A program made the translations under genes and the position numbers. A DNA stretch of 64,000 nt from Datisca glomerata (taxonomy: Eukaryota > Streptophyta > Magnoliopsida > Cucurbitales > Datiscaceae). The stretch covers positions 1,178,001-1,242,000 of the forward strand of contig QANY01000261.1 of the NCBI GenBank assembly GCA_003255025.1, in the 5' to 3' direction. Below the pieces are notes generated by a model that saw only the letters and a program-made list of their open reading frames with translations, made no database searches and was not told the origin of the DNA. Shown here piece by piece: positions 11,593-23,371 of the stretch; within the stretch, counting starts at the first letter, position 1; the number at the start of each line of letters is the position of its first letter.

Positions 11593-11853
11593 ACTCATAT
11601 TGTGAAGTAATGTAATTGACTTCTACATACTCAAATGTAGTGGATGGCTCTACTAATTGAATGAAATTGATTACTTTAGAACTTTCGCTTTGCGCAGTAT
11701 CATTTCTCATGCATAAATTTGCTCTCATTATTTCTTCTTTTTATTAGCAAAAATCTACATCTCATGCTTTATTTTTATTTATTTTTAAGAAATTTTCCAA
11801 AGATAGCCCGGCAACATCGACATCCCTATTGAACTCGAGCTCAAGTTAGGGTC

Positions 11854-13640
11854 ATGGACGAGCAAGAAAGAGAGCAATCGCGAGAGGAAATGAAGGAAGA
11901 GATTAGGGAGCTAAAAGAGAAAATGGCTAAAGTCCTCGAACTCCTTGCCGCAAGTAAGGGAAATACCTGTTTTGAAAATCCGCAAGAGGCTCAATCATCA
12001 TAAAATCAACTGCCAAACGATACTCCACTTTACCCTCCTAGGTTCACTCCAACCTATCAACATCATCAGGTCGACCAGTTTCAGCATGTTTCACCACCAA
12101 TAAATATCCAACATCATCCATTTCCAAATGTCCAGTAAACAATGCAAACAGGGAAACACTGGGTACAACCCATCTGCAATGGCATGTGGTCACAACCAAG
12201 CTTTCACTCCACAAGACGAAATCCCTAATGAGCCAATCATCATAACCGATGTTGATGACCCAAAGATGCATAATCCTATTACCAAGCCAAGTGACGACAC
12301 ACGATCGAAAGACAAATCAGATTTTCTGGAGGTGAGATGACGTGCTATTGAAAGATCTAATGTATACGGTACCATTGATGCCACCCAGTTATGTTTGGTC
12401 CCTGATGTGAACATCCCACATAATTTCAAACTACGTGAGTTTGAAAAATATGATGGTAGTACGTGCCCCAGAAGTCACCTTATTATGTACTGTAGAAAAA
12501 TGGTTGCTTGTGTAAATGATGATAAGCTGTTGATTCTATTCTTTCAAGATAGCCTGATGGGGGCCGCATCTCGTTGGCGTATCCAATAGGATAACCAACA
12601 TATTCGAAGGTGGAAAGATCTAGCAGATGCTTTTTTAAGACAATATAAGTACAACATAGACATAGCCCCTGATCGTTTGGACTTACAAAGGATTGAGAAA
12701 AAGCCTACAGAAGGCTTTAAAGAATATGCACAAAGGTGGAGGGAATTAGCTGCTCAGGTACACCTCCATTGTCAGACAAGGAGATGGCTAGAATGTTTAT
12801 TAACACCTTGGGACCTCCATTTTATGAAAGAATGATTAGAAGCGCTTCAAACAAATTCCTTGACATTATAGTGATCGATGAAAGGATTGAGTACGAGATA
12901 AAGAATGGAAGAATTTTAGAAATCGTATCAGATACATCGTCAGTAAAAAAGGGCTTCCATTGAAGCGAAAAGAAGGGGATGTACAGATGATCAATTCTGA
13001 GTACCCATCACAAGCTGTGAACCCGGGATTAGGATTTTCGAAGTATGGGGAAGGACCCAAGTCTATGACATCATATGTAGTAAATACCTCACAAATTTTG
13101 TACAATTATCACTCGCAACAATCAACATTTCAAAATAACCCAAGACCCGATTTCAAACCACCGGCTCACCAACAAAATGTTGGTCAGGTTGATGAGCCTC
13201 TAAGGGGAAATAGGAACAATCAACATTTTGTCCAATATGATCCAATTCCCATGTCGTATACAAAACTCCTACCACAATTAATACGAAATAATCAATTGGT
13301 GTCAATTTCTTATGAACCTCTACAACCACCATATCCAAGGTGGTATGATCTGACTGCTCGCTGTGATTATCATGCTGGGGCAGTGGGACATTCGACTGAC
13401 AATTGCACGACATTGAAAGGTAGAGTACAGGCACTGATCAAGGCTTGATGATTGAATTTCAAAAAGGCTAATGGGAATCCAAATATCAATTCCAACCCTC
13501 TACCAAATCATGGGAATCCTACCGTAAATGCAATTGAGGAATATTTTTCATATGGAAAGAGGGATGTGGAAGATGTGAGCACGTCAATGGAAGCACTTTT
13601 CCATCTTCTAGAGTAGGGTACACCTACCCAACACGCTCAG
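11854..13640 (+). pseudogene. Gag polyprotein (relic)
   Basis: Start ATG at 11854 (MDEQEREQSREEMKE), a charged N-terminal helix shared with elements 2 and 3. The retrotransposon gag domain lies at about 12395-12960: NFKLREFEKYDGSTCPRSHL, DDKLLILFFQDSLMGAASRW, IRRWKDLADAFLRQYKYN and MFINTLGPPFYERMI. A zinc-knuckle-like motif, CDYHAGAVGHSTDNC, lies near 13361-13407. Gag forms the particle that packages element RNA. Stops at 12001, 12337 and 12588 and a frameshift near 12770 break it. Confidence 0.85.
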
Positions 13641-13666
13641 AGGATGAGGGCATTTCTAGGAAGCAT

Positions 13667-15526
13667 ATGCATGACTTCGATTGTTTGTTCTATAAGAATG
13701 TGACGAGGCATACAATTGAGAAATGTGCTGATTTTAAAATAGACGTGAAAAAGTTGTTGGATGGAAAGATACTTACAATAAGTCATAAAGGAGAAAGGGA
13801 ATACCAGGAAGATGACTATTTAGTACTCATGATAACTAAAGAATCATCTAAAGTTAATGTTGAAATGTCGTCCTATATCCCCAAACCTGTCACAATACAT
13901 TACGAGGAAAAGTCAACTCACACCACTACGTCTTATGCTCCGATGCCTATCACCATTCAAATACCGGGTGCATTTTCTTACAAAGATTCAAGAGCAGTAC
14001 CATGGACGTTCGGATATAAGGTCATTACAAGCGGTGACGATAACACTCAACAGCTAAATCCGTCTGACCTCGATCTCCCCATAACTAATATTTATGGAGT
14101 AGGTGGGATGACGAGGAGTGGCAGATGCTACAGGTCAGATGTTTTGAAAATGAATAAAAGTAATGTATTTGAAAGGCAAAGGAAAGAAAGGACAAAGAAG
14201 GCGACAATGGTCATGAATTCCAAGAAGAAATGCATGGCGGCCAAGTGATAGACCTAGATATAATAAGAGGTACGGAGAAAGAAAGAGCAGTGTCTGAAGA
14301 AGAAGTATGTGAATTTTTGAAGCTCATCAAGCAAAGCGAGTATAAGGTGATAGAACAACTTAATCGCTTACCTGCTCGCATATCTTTACTATCACTCTTT
14401 CTAAATTTTGAACCACATCGCCAAGCTTTGTTGAACCTTTTGAATCAAGCATATGTCTGCCATGCATTACGGTGGAGACGTTGAGTGCAATTGTCAGAAA
14501 TATTACCGCACCAAATTTTATCACTTTTATAGACAATGAAATCCCTGCCGATGGTACCGAACACATCAGAGCTCTACATATATCCATGAAAGTATTGATT
14601 GATAATGACTAGTCTCTAAATGCAATGCCAAGATCCACACTAGCAAAGTTCCCTGTGGACGCGACATATATGCGGTCGAGCATGATGATAGTAAGAGGCG
14701 ACGGTACTCGAAGAGAAGTAATCAGAGACATAGAGATACCAATTCGAATCAGACCATGCATATTCAATATTATTTTTCAAGTGATGGACATAAACCCAGC
14801 ATACAGTTTCCTTTTGGGTCGACCATAGATTCACTCTGCTGGGGCGGTACCGGCTTCCTTGCATCAGAAGCTGAAATTCATAATGGATCATAAACTCATT
14901 TGTATATATGGGGAAGAAGATTTATTGGTATCCAATCCAGCCACCATGCCATATGTCGAGGCGGCAGAAGAAGCATTGAAGTGCTCATTTCGATCATTTG
15001 AGATTACGAACACCACGTTTGTTGCTAGTAGGAAACCCTCTCCAATGCCAAACCTATCAAAAGCATCTCAGATGGTTGCAAAGTTGATGGTAAAAGGGGG
15101 ATACAAGCCAGGTAGGGGACTCGGGAGCGAGCATCAAGACATAAATAAGTTAGTCAACTGGGACAAGAATGAGCAAAGGTTTGGACTTGGATATAGACCG
15201 ACCAAGGCTGATAGAGGGAGGGTGGAAGCTCAAAAGAAAGAAAAGAGGATTGCTAGGCTTGAAAATAGGGAATTCAATGTGGAAATGACAACCATACCTC
15301 ATATTTGTGAATCATTTAGAAGTTGGGGGATTTCATTCAAAGAGCCAGTTACAATAGAGCAATACAACCTTGAGGAAGATATCACCCAGCTTTCAATATC
15401 CGCAATCTTGGAAAAATCATCAGGTGCAAATACATAGGACTTTGTTTCGCGAAACGATTCAGATCATGAGCTTAACAACTGGGATGTGACCAAGTTACCA
15501 GTGCTTCTTGGGAATTTTCAAGAGTA
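13667..15526 (+). pseudogene. Aspartic protease and G-patch region (relic)
   Basis: Continues gag in the same orientation. HDFDCLFYKNVTRHTIEKC starts it. A linker with GRCY (about 14120) follows. The retropepsin region at 14480-14830 has NAMPRSTLAKFPVDATYMR and NPAYSFLLGRP. The active-site segment before it is damaged: a stop (TAG) falls inside the expected DNGSS motif at about 14610. The G-patch at 15080-15220 reads KGGYKPGRGLGSEHQDINK and QRFGLGYRPTKADR. The frame ends near 15437-15526 at TTTTCAAGAGTAAT, the putative intron donor (AAGA/GTAAT). Immediately after it the inverted pol block begins. Other breaks: stop at 14248 and a frameshift near 14470. Confidence 0.82.
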
Positions 15527-18331
15527 ATAATGCCAAAAATCTATAGAGACCAAAATAAAATGATGCATGTTAAAGACTTTGGGTGTGATGGGACCAATGA
15601 CGTCTATGCCCCACACAGAGAACGGCCAAGGCGGGGCCATGACATGTAAAGGGGATGCGGGTACGTGAATTTTATCCACATGAATTTGACATTGATGACA
15701 TTTCTTGGCGTACTTGATGCAGTCAGATTCTAGAGTTAACCAATAATATCCTGCTCTCAAGATTTGTTTGGCCATCATATGTCCATTAGTATGAACTCCA
15801 CAAATTCCTTCGTGAACTTCCTCTATGATTTTATTCGCTCCCTTACATCAACACATCTTAAGAGAACCATATCATGGTTTTTTTAGAGTATTTCACCATT
15901 CAAGAAGAAACCCATGGACAATCTTTTAATAGTGCGTTTATCATTCTCAGAAGCTTTGGATGAATATTCCCCGTTCTTTATATACTGCTTGATGTCGTAA
16001 TACCATGGTCCTTTGTCTGGCTCTTCTTCAATGCTTATACAGTGAGCAGACAGTGCTATTTGATTATTCTCTATGGGTATATGGTCAAATGAGATCACTT
16101 CAAAAGTTTGGTTTAACTTAGTGACATGTTTGTTATAAGGTATTAGCTTAGAGTCTCTAGCTTCCCATTCTCCGTTTAGTTGTCGTATCATCAATAGCGA
16201 ATCTCCGTACACTCGAAGCTTCCTTATCTTCATATCACAAGCTGCTTGAATTCCCAAGGAACATGCCTCATTTTCTGCCACATTATTTGTACAGTCAAAT
16301 CATAGTTTTGCCGTGAATGGGAAAAAATTTCCCTCAGGTGATATGAGGATTACCCCAATTCCATGTCCTACATCATTAGATGCACCATCAAATAACATTG
16401 TCCACAATTCTGGGTCTGCAGATTCTTCTTCATTTTTGAATATGACTGAAATGCTCTCATCAGGGAAATTAAACTTCATAGGCTCATAATCTTACATTGG
16501 TTGATCCTCCAGATAATCAGCAAGTACGCTTCCTTTTATTGACTTCCTCGTGACATAGACAATATCATATTCTATGAGTATCATTTGCCATTTAGCAATC
16601 CGTCTAGAAAGTGATGGCTTTTCAAAGATATACTTGATAGGGTCCATCTTTGAAATTAACCAAGTGGTGTGCTATAACGTATATTGTCTAAGCCGATGAG
16701 CAACTCAGACCAATGCACAACACATTTTCTCCAACATCGAATAATTAGCCTCATAATTTGTGAACCTTTTTCTTAAATAGTATATTGCTTGTTCTTTCCT
16801 TCCAGAAGTGTCATGCTGACCAAGTATGCAACCCATGGGTTTTTCTATTACTGTAAGTTACAAAATGAGTGGACACTCTGAAGTTGGAGGAACAAGTATA
16901 GGCGGATTTCACAAGTATTGCTTGATCTTCTCAAAAGCAATTTGAAAATCATCATTCCATCCTTATGTATCACTTTTGCGGAGAAGTTTAAAGATTGGTT
17001 CACAAGTTACAATTAGCTGTGAGATGAACCGGATTATGTAATTTAATCTCCCCAAGAAACCTCTAACTTCCTTTTGAGTTTTAGGTGGCGGTATATCAAT
17101 GATGGCTCGAACCTTGTCAGGGTTAACCTTTATTTCTTCCTTGCTCACGACAAAACCAAGTAGTTTCCCTGAAAATGTTGCAAATGTACACTTTGTCGGG
17201 TTAAGTTTTAACTGGAACTTTCTCAACCGTCCAAATAGTTTTCGCAGAGTGACCGTATGATCTTCTCCTTGACGAGATTTGGCAATCATATCATCAATGT
17301 ACACTTCGATTTCTTTATGCATCATATCATGAAACAGTGTTACCATTGCCCGCTGGTAAGTCGCCCCTGCATTCTTCAGACCAAATGGCATAACCTTATA
17401 ACAAAATGTACCCCACAAAGTACAAAAGTCATCTTTTCACGGTGTTTAGGAGCCGTTTTGATTTGGTTATACCCCGAAAAACCATCCATGAAAGAGAAGG
17501 TTGAATGTCCTGCAGTGTTATCTACTAAGACATCGATATGGGGTGATGGAAAATCACCTTAGGCTTTCCTGATTTAAGTCTCTATAATCCACGCACACCC
17601 TTACTTTCTCATTTCTTCAGCACTGAGACTATGTTAGCAACCCATTCAGGGAATTTTTCTACTTCTATAAAACCCGTATATACTTTCTTTTTAAATTCTT
17701 TTTTGATCTATACCAACATGTCTGGTTTCATTTTCCGTAACTTTTGTCGCACTAGTTTACTTTCGGGCATAAGTGGTAAATGATGAACCACGATATCAGT
17801 GTCTAGACTTGGCATATCTTGGTAAGTCAATTAATTCTCGACGGCTTTGGCTTGTCATAGAAGTGCCGATTTGGACCTCTTTCGTCTCTCCCTCCAATCC
17901 CAAATTTATCACCTCCGTTAACTCTTGATATGATTAAGTTATTTTTTCATCCTCTCTACCATTCTTAACATTTCCGGAGATGATTCGAAATTATCCTCGT
18001 CACTTTCATCTGACTCTACGCTAAGAATGGGATTGTCAAAGTTATTTCTTATGCTCTTTTTTCAAAATCACCATTCTCGAACCTGAATCGAATTATTGGA
18101 TGAAAGGAAGGCGAGAAAAGAAAATAAACAATGCATGAGTATAAACATCATTTAGATATGGGAAAAAATAGACATAAAAAGAAGAACAAAAAGAACTGGA
18201 ATTATATTTATCAGTAACAGAAGGAAACAAGACAAGTTTTTAGACTTTAATTCAAAGAGATGACATGAAACAAATGAAAATGTGGGCCTATAACAACGAA
18301 ATTCCTAAGACCTTGGGCAGAATTATTAGGA
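15527..18331 (-). pseudogene. Inverted block: RT, RNase H, second RNase H and integrase N-terminus of element 1
   Basis: Read on the minus strand from 18331 down to 15527: putative intron (about 18310-18065), pol N-terminus, reverse transcriptase (17720-16963, with FCYKVMPFGLKNAGATY, active site YIDD, LNPTKCTFA, GFLGRLNYI), RNase H (16960-16490), second archaeal-type RNase H (DGASNDVGHG near 16390; LRVYGDSLLMIRQLNGEW 16220-16170), then the integrase zinc-finger part (LESDCIKYAKKCHQCQ) and first catalytic Asp in VWGIDVIGP (15640-15610). The same domains in element 2 lie in line with gag and integrase, so this block was flipped in place. Many stops, for example after the Gly-rich part of RNase H. 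Confidence 0.88.
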
Positions 18332-19108
18332 TTATTTTACCAAATGGGTGGAGGCAAGTTCTTATTCGAGTGTAAACAGAAGTGCGATTGTTAAGTTCAT
18401 TAAAAAGGATATAATTTGCCGATATGGTCTACTTGAAAGGATCATCACAGATAATGGAAAAAATTTAAACAATAAGATGATGAAAGAATTATGTGAGCAA
18501 TTCAAAATTAAGCATCATAATGCATCTCCTTATCGCCCAAAGATGAACAGAGCGGTGGAAGCAGCCAACAAGAACATAAAAAAGATAATAGAGAAAATGA
18601 CGGAGGTTTATAAGGATTGGCATGAGATGCTCCCGTTTTCACTACATGGTACCACACATCAGTCCAAACATCAACTGGGGCAACGCCATTCTCTCTGGTA
18701 TATGGCATGGAGGCGGTCCTTCCAATCGAGGTGGAAATTCCCTCCCTCAAAGTCATAATGGAGGCAAAATTAGAAGAAGCCGAATGGGTACAAACACGAT
18801 ATGAGCAATTGAATTTCATCGAGGAAAAAAGATTGAATGCATTATGTAGAGGGCAATTATATCAAAGGAAAATGATGCAAGCTTACGACAAAAAGTTACG
18901 TCCCCGATGCTTCCAAGAAGGAGATTTGGTGTTAAAAAAGATACTCTTATATCAAAAGGATCACCATGAGAAATGGACCCCAAATTATGAAGGACCTTTC
19001 GTTGTCAAGAAGGACTTCTCTGGTGGAGCTCTCATTCTAATAAACATGGATGGAGACGATTTACCGCATAGAGTTAATTCTGATGCAGTCAAGAAGTACT
19101 TCATTTGA
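18332..19108 (+). pseudogene. Integrase catalytic core and C-terminus of element 1 (relic)
   Basis: Plus strand again after the inversion breakpoint. FIKKDIICRYGLLERIITDN carries the second catalytic Asp; PYRPKMNRAVEAANKNIKKI carries the catalytic Glu. A one-base frameshift near 18650 moves the reading to the frame starting at 18707: MEAVLPIEVEIPSL, ALCRGQLYQRKMMQAYDK and EGDLVLKK, ending in NSDAVKKYFI. The first Asp is in the inverted block, so the enzyme is physically split. No chromodomain is seen, as expected for the Tat lineage. Confidence 0.87.
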
Positions 19109-19913
19109 CCGCTTTAAGAATGGGGAAGACGTAGTTGCAAAAATGCTTTCAAAGAGCTGTCTCGAATACTGGATAAATTCTTATTCCATAATTTTTTCTA
19201 AATCATTGTTTGTAAACATCGTTCATCATCAATGAAGAGCTTTGTTTTTTCATTGACAAATACATATACTTCGTCTTCTCATTATTTCCATTATTTCTAT
19301 TCCTTTTTATTTCTAAGATGCCATTAATTATTCTTGAGATAACTCAGAAGCAGAAACCTGGTTAGGTGGAAGCTAATTGAAAAAAAATGGAACTGTCAAA
19401 GGTGATCTGAGTGCAATGTAAAATCTAAAAAGTCATCACGAGAAATGTCAATATGCACATGACAAAAGCTAAAGCGCAATTGGAGGATTACCCAATTAGA
19501 AGTATAGAAGAGAAGCAGAGAAATTATTCACCACTGACATGGAGCCAAATACTGGGGAACAAACTAATAAATAAGGATGTATCATTTTCCTAAAAGTATG
19601 CTTGATACTTCATTGCGAGTCCATCATCCTAGGCCAAGTGATTGTTCTAAAGGGTGTTGGATATGGCTAAAAAATCATCATATAATTTTCTTATAAAGGT
19701 TCACAATCATGCATGCATGCATTCAAGAATACAATACATAGACATGCACCACATTAGTTGTTCTGACAAATTTAGGTGCATGAATCACTTAATGATATTC
19801 TTTCAAAATTCACACATGACTTTCCAACATTTAAAGCATGTATTAGTGCAGCTTTTGTTGTCATATGAGACTTGCATAAGTCAACTTCAACATCAATTAA
19901 TATGGATAAATCA
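19109..19913. other. Non-coding 3' spacer of element 1
   Basis: Between the integrase stop and the tandem repeats; no gene. It is homologous to 36621-37500 (inverted) in element 2. The small open frame at 19654-20043 is not conserved as protein. Confidence 0.65.
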
Positions 19914-20540
19914 AACTCGGATTGAGTCGAGGTCAAAGCCTGTGTCTATCCAGGTCCGTTTTCCTTTCAAATATCTTCGGTTAATCGAACCCTACTTTGT
20001 CATGGTCGAAGCCCGGTGTCAGCGCTTGGCCCATTTCAATTAGTATGATTAAATCAAACCCACATTGAGTCGAGGTCGAAGCCTGTGTCTGTCCAGGTCC
20101 GTTTTCCTTTCAAATATCTTCAGTTCAATCGAACCCGACTTGGTCGTGGTCGAAGCCCGGTGTCAGCGCCTGGTCCATTCCAATTAATATGGTTAAATCG
20201 AACCCGAGTTGAGTCGAGGTCGAAGACCAGTGTCAGCACCTGGTCCATTTCTGTTTCAAAATCTACGGTTAAATCGAACCTGCACTAAGTCGAGGTCGAA
20301 GCATGCACCCATTCAGGTCCGTTTCCTTTCAAATATTTTGGTTAAATCGAACCTGACTTTATCGTGGTCGAAGCCTGTGTCAGCGTTTGGTCCATTTCAA
20401 CTAATATGGTTAAATCGAACCCGCATTGAGTCACGGTTGAAGCCTGTGTCTATCCAGGTCCGTTTCCTTTCAAATATCTCGGTTAAATCAAACATGCATT
20501 GAGCGAGGTCGAAGCCTGTGTCTATCCAGGTCCATTTCAC
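19914..20540. repeat. Tandem repeat of about 72 bp, nine units, before the 3' LTR
   Basis: Each unit carries GGTTAAATCGAACC and TCGAGGTCGAAGC (or TCGTGGTCGAAGC). Nine units are marked by the GTCGAAGC core at roughly 72-bp steps. Two unit types tend to alternate, one ending CAGGTCCGTTTCC, the other CTGGTCCATTTCAATTAATAT. Ogre-type elements are known for variable tandem repeats between pol and the 3' LTR. The open frames across them are repeat artefacts. Confidence 0.88.
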
Positions 20541-20668
20541 TCCCATTCCATTTCATAGAGCCTTATTTAGTCGAGGTTTCTATTCCCCTATTTCATATAT
20601 TGTTTTCTTGTACCGATCAAAATACTTATCTACACATTTGCACACCTTCTGAGATCAAAAGCGTGCTC

Positions 20669-20681
20669 AAAGGGGGGCAGC
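20669..20681 (+). other. Polypurine tract of element 1
   Basis: AAAGGGGGGCAGC directly before the 3' LTR start TGTAGATATC. It is the expected primer for plus-strand DNA synthesis. Element 2 has AAAGGGGGACAGC at the same place. Confidence 0.8.
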
Positions 20682-22719
20682 TGTAGATATCGTATTTTGT
20701 ATGGTACATTAAATATACATACTTTATATTTTAGCTCATATAATAGTCGAAGACTATATGTATAATTTGAAAACTAGTCCAATATTAAAATAAGAAAAGT
20801 GGTCCAAGAATTAAAAAGTAAAAAGTGAGAAAAAAGACTAAAAGTAAAAAAGGCAAACCCTAATTTTGCCTATAAATAGAGGTGAGGTCTTCACTTGAGG
20901 GGGGTCTCTTTGGAGTGTGAGAAGAGGAAGCCATTTTTTTAGAGTGAGAAAGAGAGGTGATTTTAGAGAGAGGAACAAATTCTACGCTTCTATTATTTTT
21001 ATCTTCTTCCATTCTTTTTCTTAAGGTAGTTTAAATGTCTTGTACATTTGCTCATAATATATCTTGTTCATCTCTCTTCTTCATATTCATATAGTTGATA
21101 TCTTTTGTATCTTTTTTCCATACATAAGTTGATTGTTCCTTCTTTATCATTTCTCCTACTTTAAATCTTAACTCTTTGATTTCATGCATTGATGATTTCC
21201 TTACAAGTTGGATAATGATATGTCTTTGTCATCAACTCAATTAATGAGGATGATGATAAAGTTTTTGAGGCGTGGAAAAATTAACTCAATGTGAATCAAC
21301 CCTTTAATGGGTTGAAAGTGTACATTTGATGCAAAGATCCCCTAGGATAATTTCTCACACATAACAATGCATAAAATAGAGAGTAAAATCTCTATATAAG
21401 ATTATGCAAATATCTAAGTTTTTAAATTTTCAATTTTCCTACAAGTCTTTTCTTTTTAAAAATTATGTTCATAATTTTTGTGGCACTTGTTTGAACTAAT
21501 TATCATCCATGATCATCCCCTTTGCTATTTGATTAGCAATGACTAATGAGGGAAGGAAGCAAAAATGGTAATTAGTAGACTAAGTAGTAAAAAAAAATGG
21601 ACATATTTATGTTAAAAAAATATATTATTTTTCATCATTTTTCTTTCAATTTTTTAATATTTTTTTATTTATTTAATATTATTATTATTACTATTATTAT
21701 TATATCATAATATATTATATTATAAAAATAAAAATAAAAAGTTAGCAACAGAGGAGATTTTCATTGCAACAGAGGAAGCTTTCTCTGTTGCACACAGTTG
21801 TAAAAGAGGAAAGTCTTCCTCTGTTGCAGCTGCAAAGCCACGGTATTACTGTGGCTTTTCTTGCATTTCTTTAATTTCTTCTTCTTTTTTTTTCTTTCAT
21901 TTATTACATAGTGTTATTTTTTTAGTTTATGCTTGCATGTATTACTTTTTATGCATGTTTTATATAATCTCAACATTTTATGTTTTCTATAATTTGACAT
22001 CCTATCACTTTATCTCTATTCTTTTACTTCCCTTTTGTTGTAATTATTAACATTTATTTTCTTTACATGTTTATTTATTTAGCATTTTTACATTGTCATG
22101 CTTATAATGTGATTCTTGCATTATTCCCTTATTATTAGAGTTAATGTTCATGTATGTGTGGATTATATTTTTTACAATTTTATTTAAATTTTGTTACTTC
22201 CATTATTTAATTTTCACTAAACAAAAGCAGACGACAGACTTTTAGAATTTCAGGATACCAAACATCTCGAGTTACTGAGGTGAGGAGTTATTCTTGGGAT
22301 ACCGAGAATAATTCTAAAAATGTTTTGATTGAAAAGGATATAAGAATACAAAAAATAATTTCTCAATGGTCTTTGAACCACCCGTTAAAGGTAATTTATT
22401 TTATTCATTTTTATGATACAAAATGCACCAAATGGGACATTCAAAAATGAATTTCTTTAACATTTGCCTTAAAATAAAAAATTGATACAATTTGATTAAA
22501 TTTGGTAACCATTTTATAATGGGTGTTGTGAGGTGCTAATACCTTCCCCACACACAAACGACTCTTGAACCAACTTTGAATTTTCGTCGACCAAAATTTT
22601 TATCTTAAAATTGGGTGACCAATCACACCCTAAAATGATTGGTGGCGACTCCAAATTTCTTTTTCCTTCAAAAAATGATTTTTTTAATCACCGCTAATCG
22701 TCGCGTGCACGTTGCGACA
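20682..22719 (+). repeat. 3' LTR of element 1
   Basis: Starts TGTAGATATCGTATTTTG, ends GTGCACGTTGCGACA. It is co-linear with 6812-8853 with scattered differences. It is followed by gacgg, the target duplication (one mismatch), which is also part of a CACTA subterminal repeat. Confidence 0.93.
20871..20878 (+). promoter_or_regulatory. TATA box of the 3' LTR
   Basis: TATAAATA in the context GCCTATAAATAGAGG. If active, transcription from here would run out through the CACTA right end towards the hairpin at 23372-23814. Confidence 0.7.
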
Positions 22720-22724
22720 GACGG

Positions 22725-23262
22725 TATTATAACCGCCGCAATAAGACTCTCTCTTTAGTGACGGTTTTAAAAATCGTCGTGGTATATTAAATTTAGAGAC
22801 GGTTTCAAATAGTCGTAAATTATCATAATAACCGTCACATTCGAGCTGTTGAAGAAAGAGAAGCAGAAGTTACAGCCTCAGAAGAAAATCTTCATCATAG
22901 GCAAAAGAGGGAAGCAGAACAAAGACTTTCACCAAACATAGTGGGTATCTAACCATTTCTGGTAAAAAATGATCACAGGCATCAGTAGGCATCCGTTGGA
23001 GATCATAGGCAACCATTAGAGATTATATGTATATATACCTCCTTACTCATTGTAAACAAAAAGTATTATTTCAATAAGAAATCAGAACCAAGAGGCTCAT
23101 CATCTTTCTTCAAAGATCAGAACTCAAAGGGTTCATCATTTCTACAGAGTCTCTGTCGCGACGTTTCTCCGTCGGTGATTCAATCCCAACGGCGGTGATC
23201 CCGACGGTTCTCCAACCGTGGTCGTATGGATTCTGACGGTTTTAAACCGTCGCCGTAGACCT
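22725..23262. repeat. Right subterminal region of CACTA element
   Basis: Subterminal motifs GACGGTATTATAACCGCCG, GTGACGGTTTTAAAAATCGTC and GAGACGGTTTCAAATAGTC lie at 22720-22835. CCGACGGTTCTCCAACCG and CTGACGGTTTTAAACCGTC lie at 23202-23255. The two clusters are split by about 300 bp of unrelated sequence, probably a small solo LTR (22847-23146). Confidence 0.8.
22847..23146 (+). repeat. Possible solo LTR of a small Ty1-copia-like element
   Basis: A 300-bp block interrupts the subterminal repeats. It begins TGTTGAAGAAAG and ends TTTCTACA, the usual TG...CA ends of copia LTRs. It has a TATA-like TATGTATATATACC (about 23026) and AATAAG downstream. The flanking bases (gagc and gagt) match in only three of four positions, so the target duplication is weak. 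Confidence 0.45.
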
Positions 23263-23276
23263 ATTTTCTTGTAGTG
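23263..23276 (-). repeat. Right terminal inverted repeat of CACTA element
   Basis: Plus strand ATTTTCTTGTAGTG, that is CACTACAAGAAAAT on the minus strand, the standard plant CACTA terminus. It is followed directly by ACT, the target duplication. Confidence 0.92.
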
Positions 23277-23371
23277 ACTGGGAATTCAGCCAAAAAAAAT
23301 TATACGGGGAAATAAGGATTCTAAAGCTTCTAACTAATTCATCGAACTCATACGAAAAAACAACAGAGCCA

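Larger units (their letters stand above)
6812..22719 (+). mobile_element. Element 1: Tat/Ogre-like Ty3-gypsy LTR retrotransposon, 15.9 kb
   Basis: Complete in outline. 5' LTR 6812-8853, PBS 8857-8874, leader, ORF1, gag, protease/G-patch, pol (partly inverted), integrase C-terminus, 3' tandem repeats, purine tract 20669-20679, 3' LTR 20682-22719. The flanking duplication is gacgt (6807-6811) and gacgg (22720-22724), one mismatch. An extra ORF before gag, two RNase H domains, a G-patch after the protease, and tandem repeats before the 3' LTR are hallmarks of the Tat lineage (Ogre group). LTRs differ by many scattered substitutions and small indels, so the insertion is not recent. Coding regions carry stops, frameshifts and a 2.8-kb inversion, so it is dead. 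Confidence 0.92.
257..23276 (+). mobile_element. CACTA (En/Spm, CMC) DNA transposon, about 7.1 kb without its nested insertion
   Basis: Cut-and-paste DNA transposon relic. The right end reads (reverse complement) CACTACAAGAAAATAG, the canonical plant CACTA terminus. The left end reads AACTACAAGAAAAA, the same terminus with the first C changed to A. A 3-bp duplication, ACT, lies outside both ends (254-256 and 23277-23279), as expected for this superfamily. Inside are a TNP2-type transposase relic, a second transposase gene relic, and palindromic subterminal repeats at both ends. Element 1 (6812-22719) is nested inside; removing it and one copy of its duplication leaves about 7.1 kb, a usual size for an autonomous CACTA. 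Frameshifts, stops and the altered left terminus make it immobile by inference. Confidence 0.9.

Noticed and set aside
20085..20502. Overlapping open frames with repeated VQVRFP / SAPGPF peptides
   Set aside because: Translation of the 72-bp non-coding tandem repeat; unit length is a multiple of 3 only on average and the frame is not kept in element 2.
19914..20540. CRISPR-like array of regular repeats
   Set aside because: Repeats are contiguous with no unique spacers, in a plant retrotransposon 3' region.
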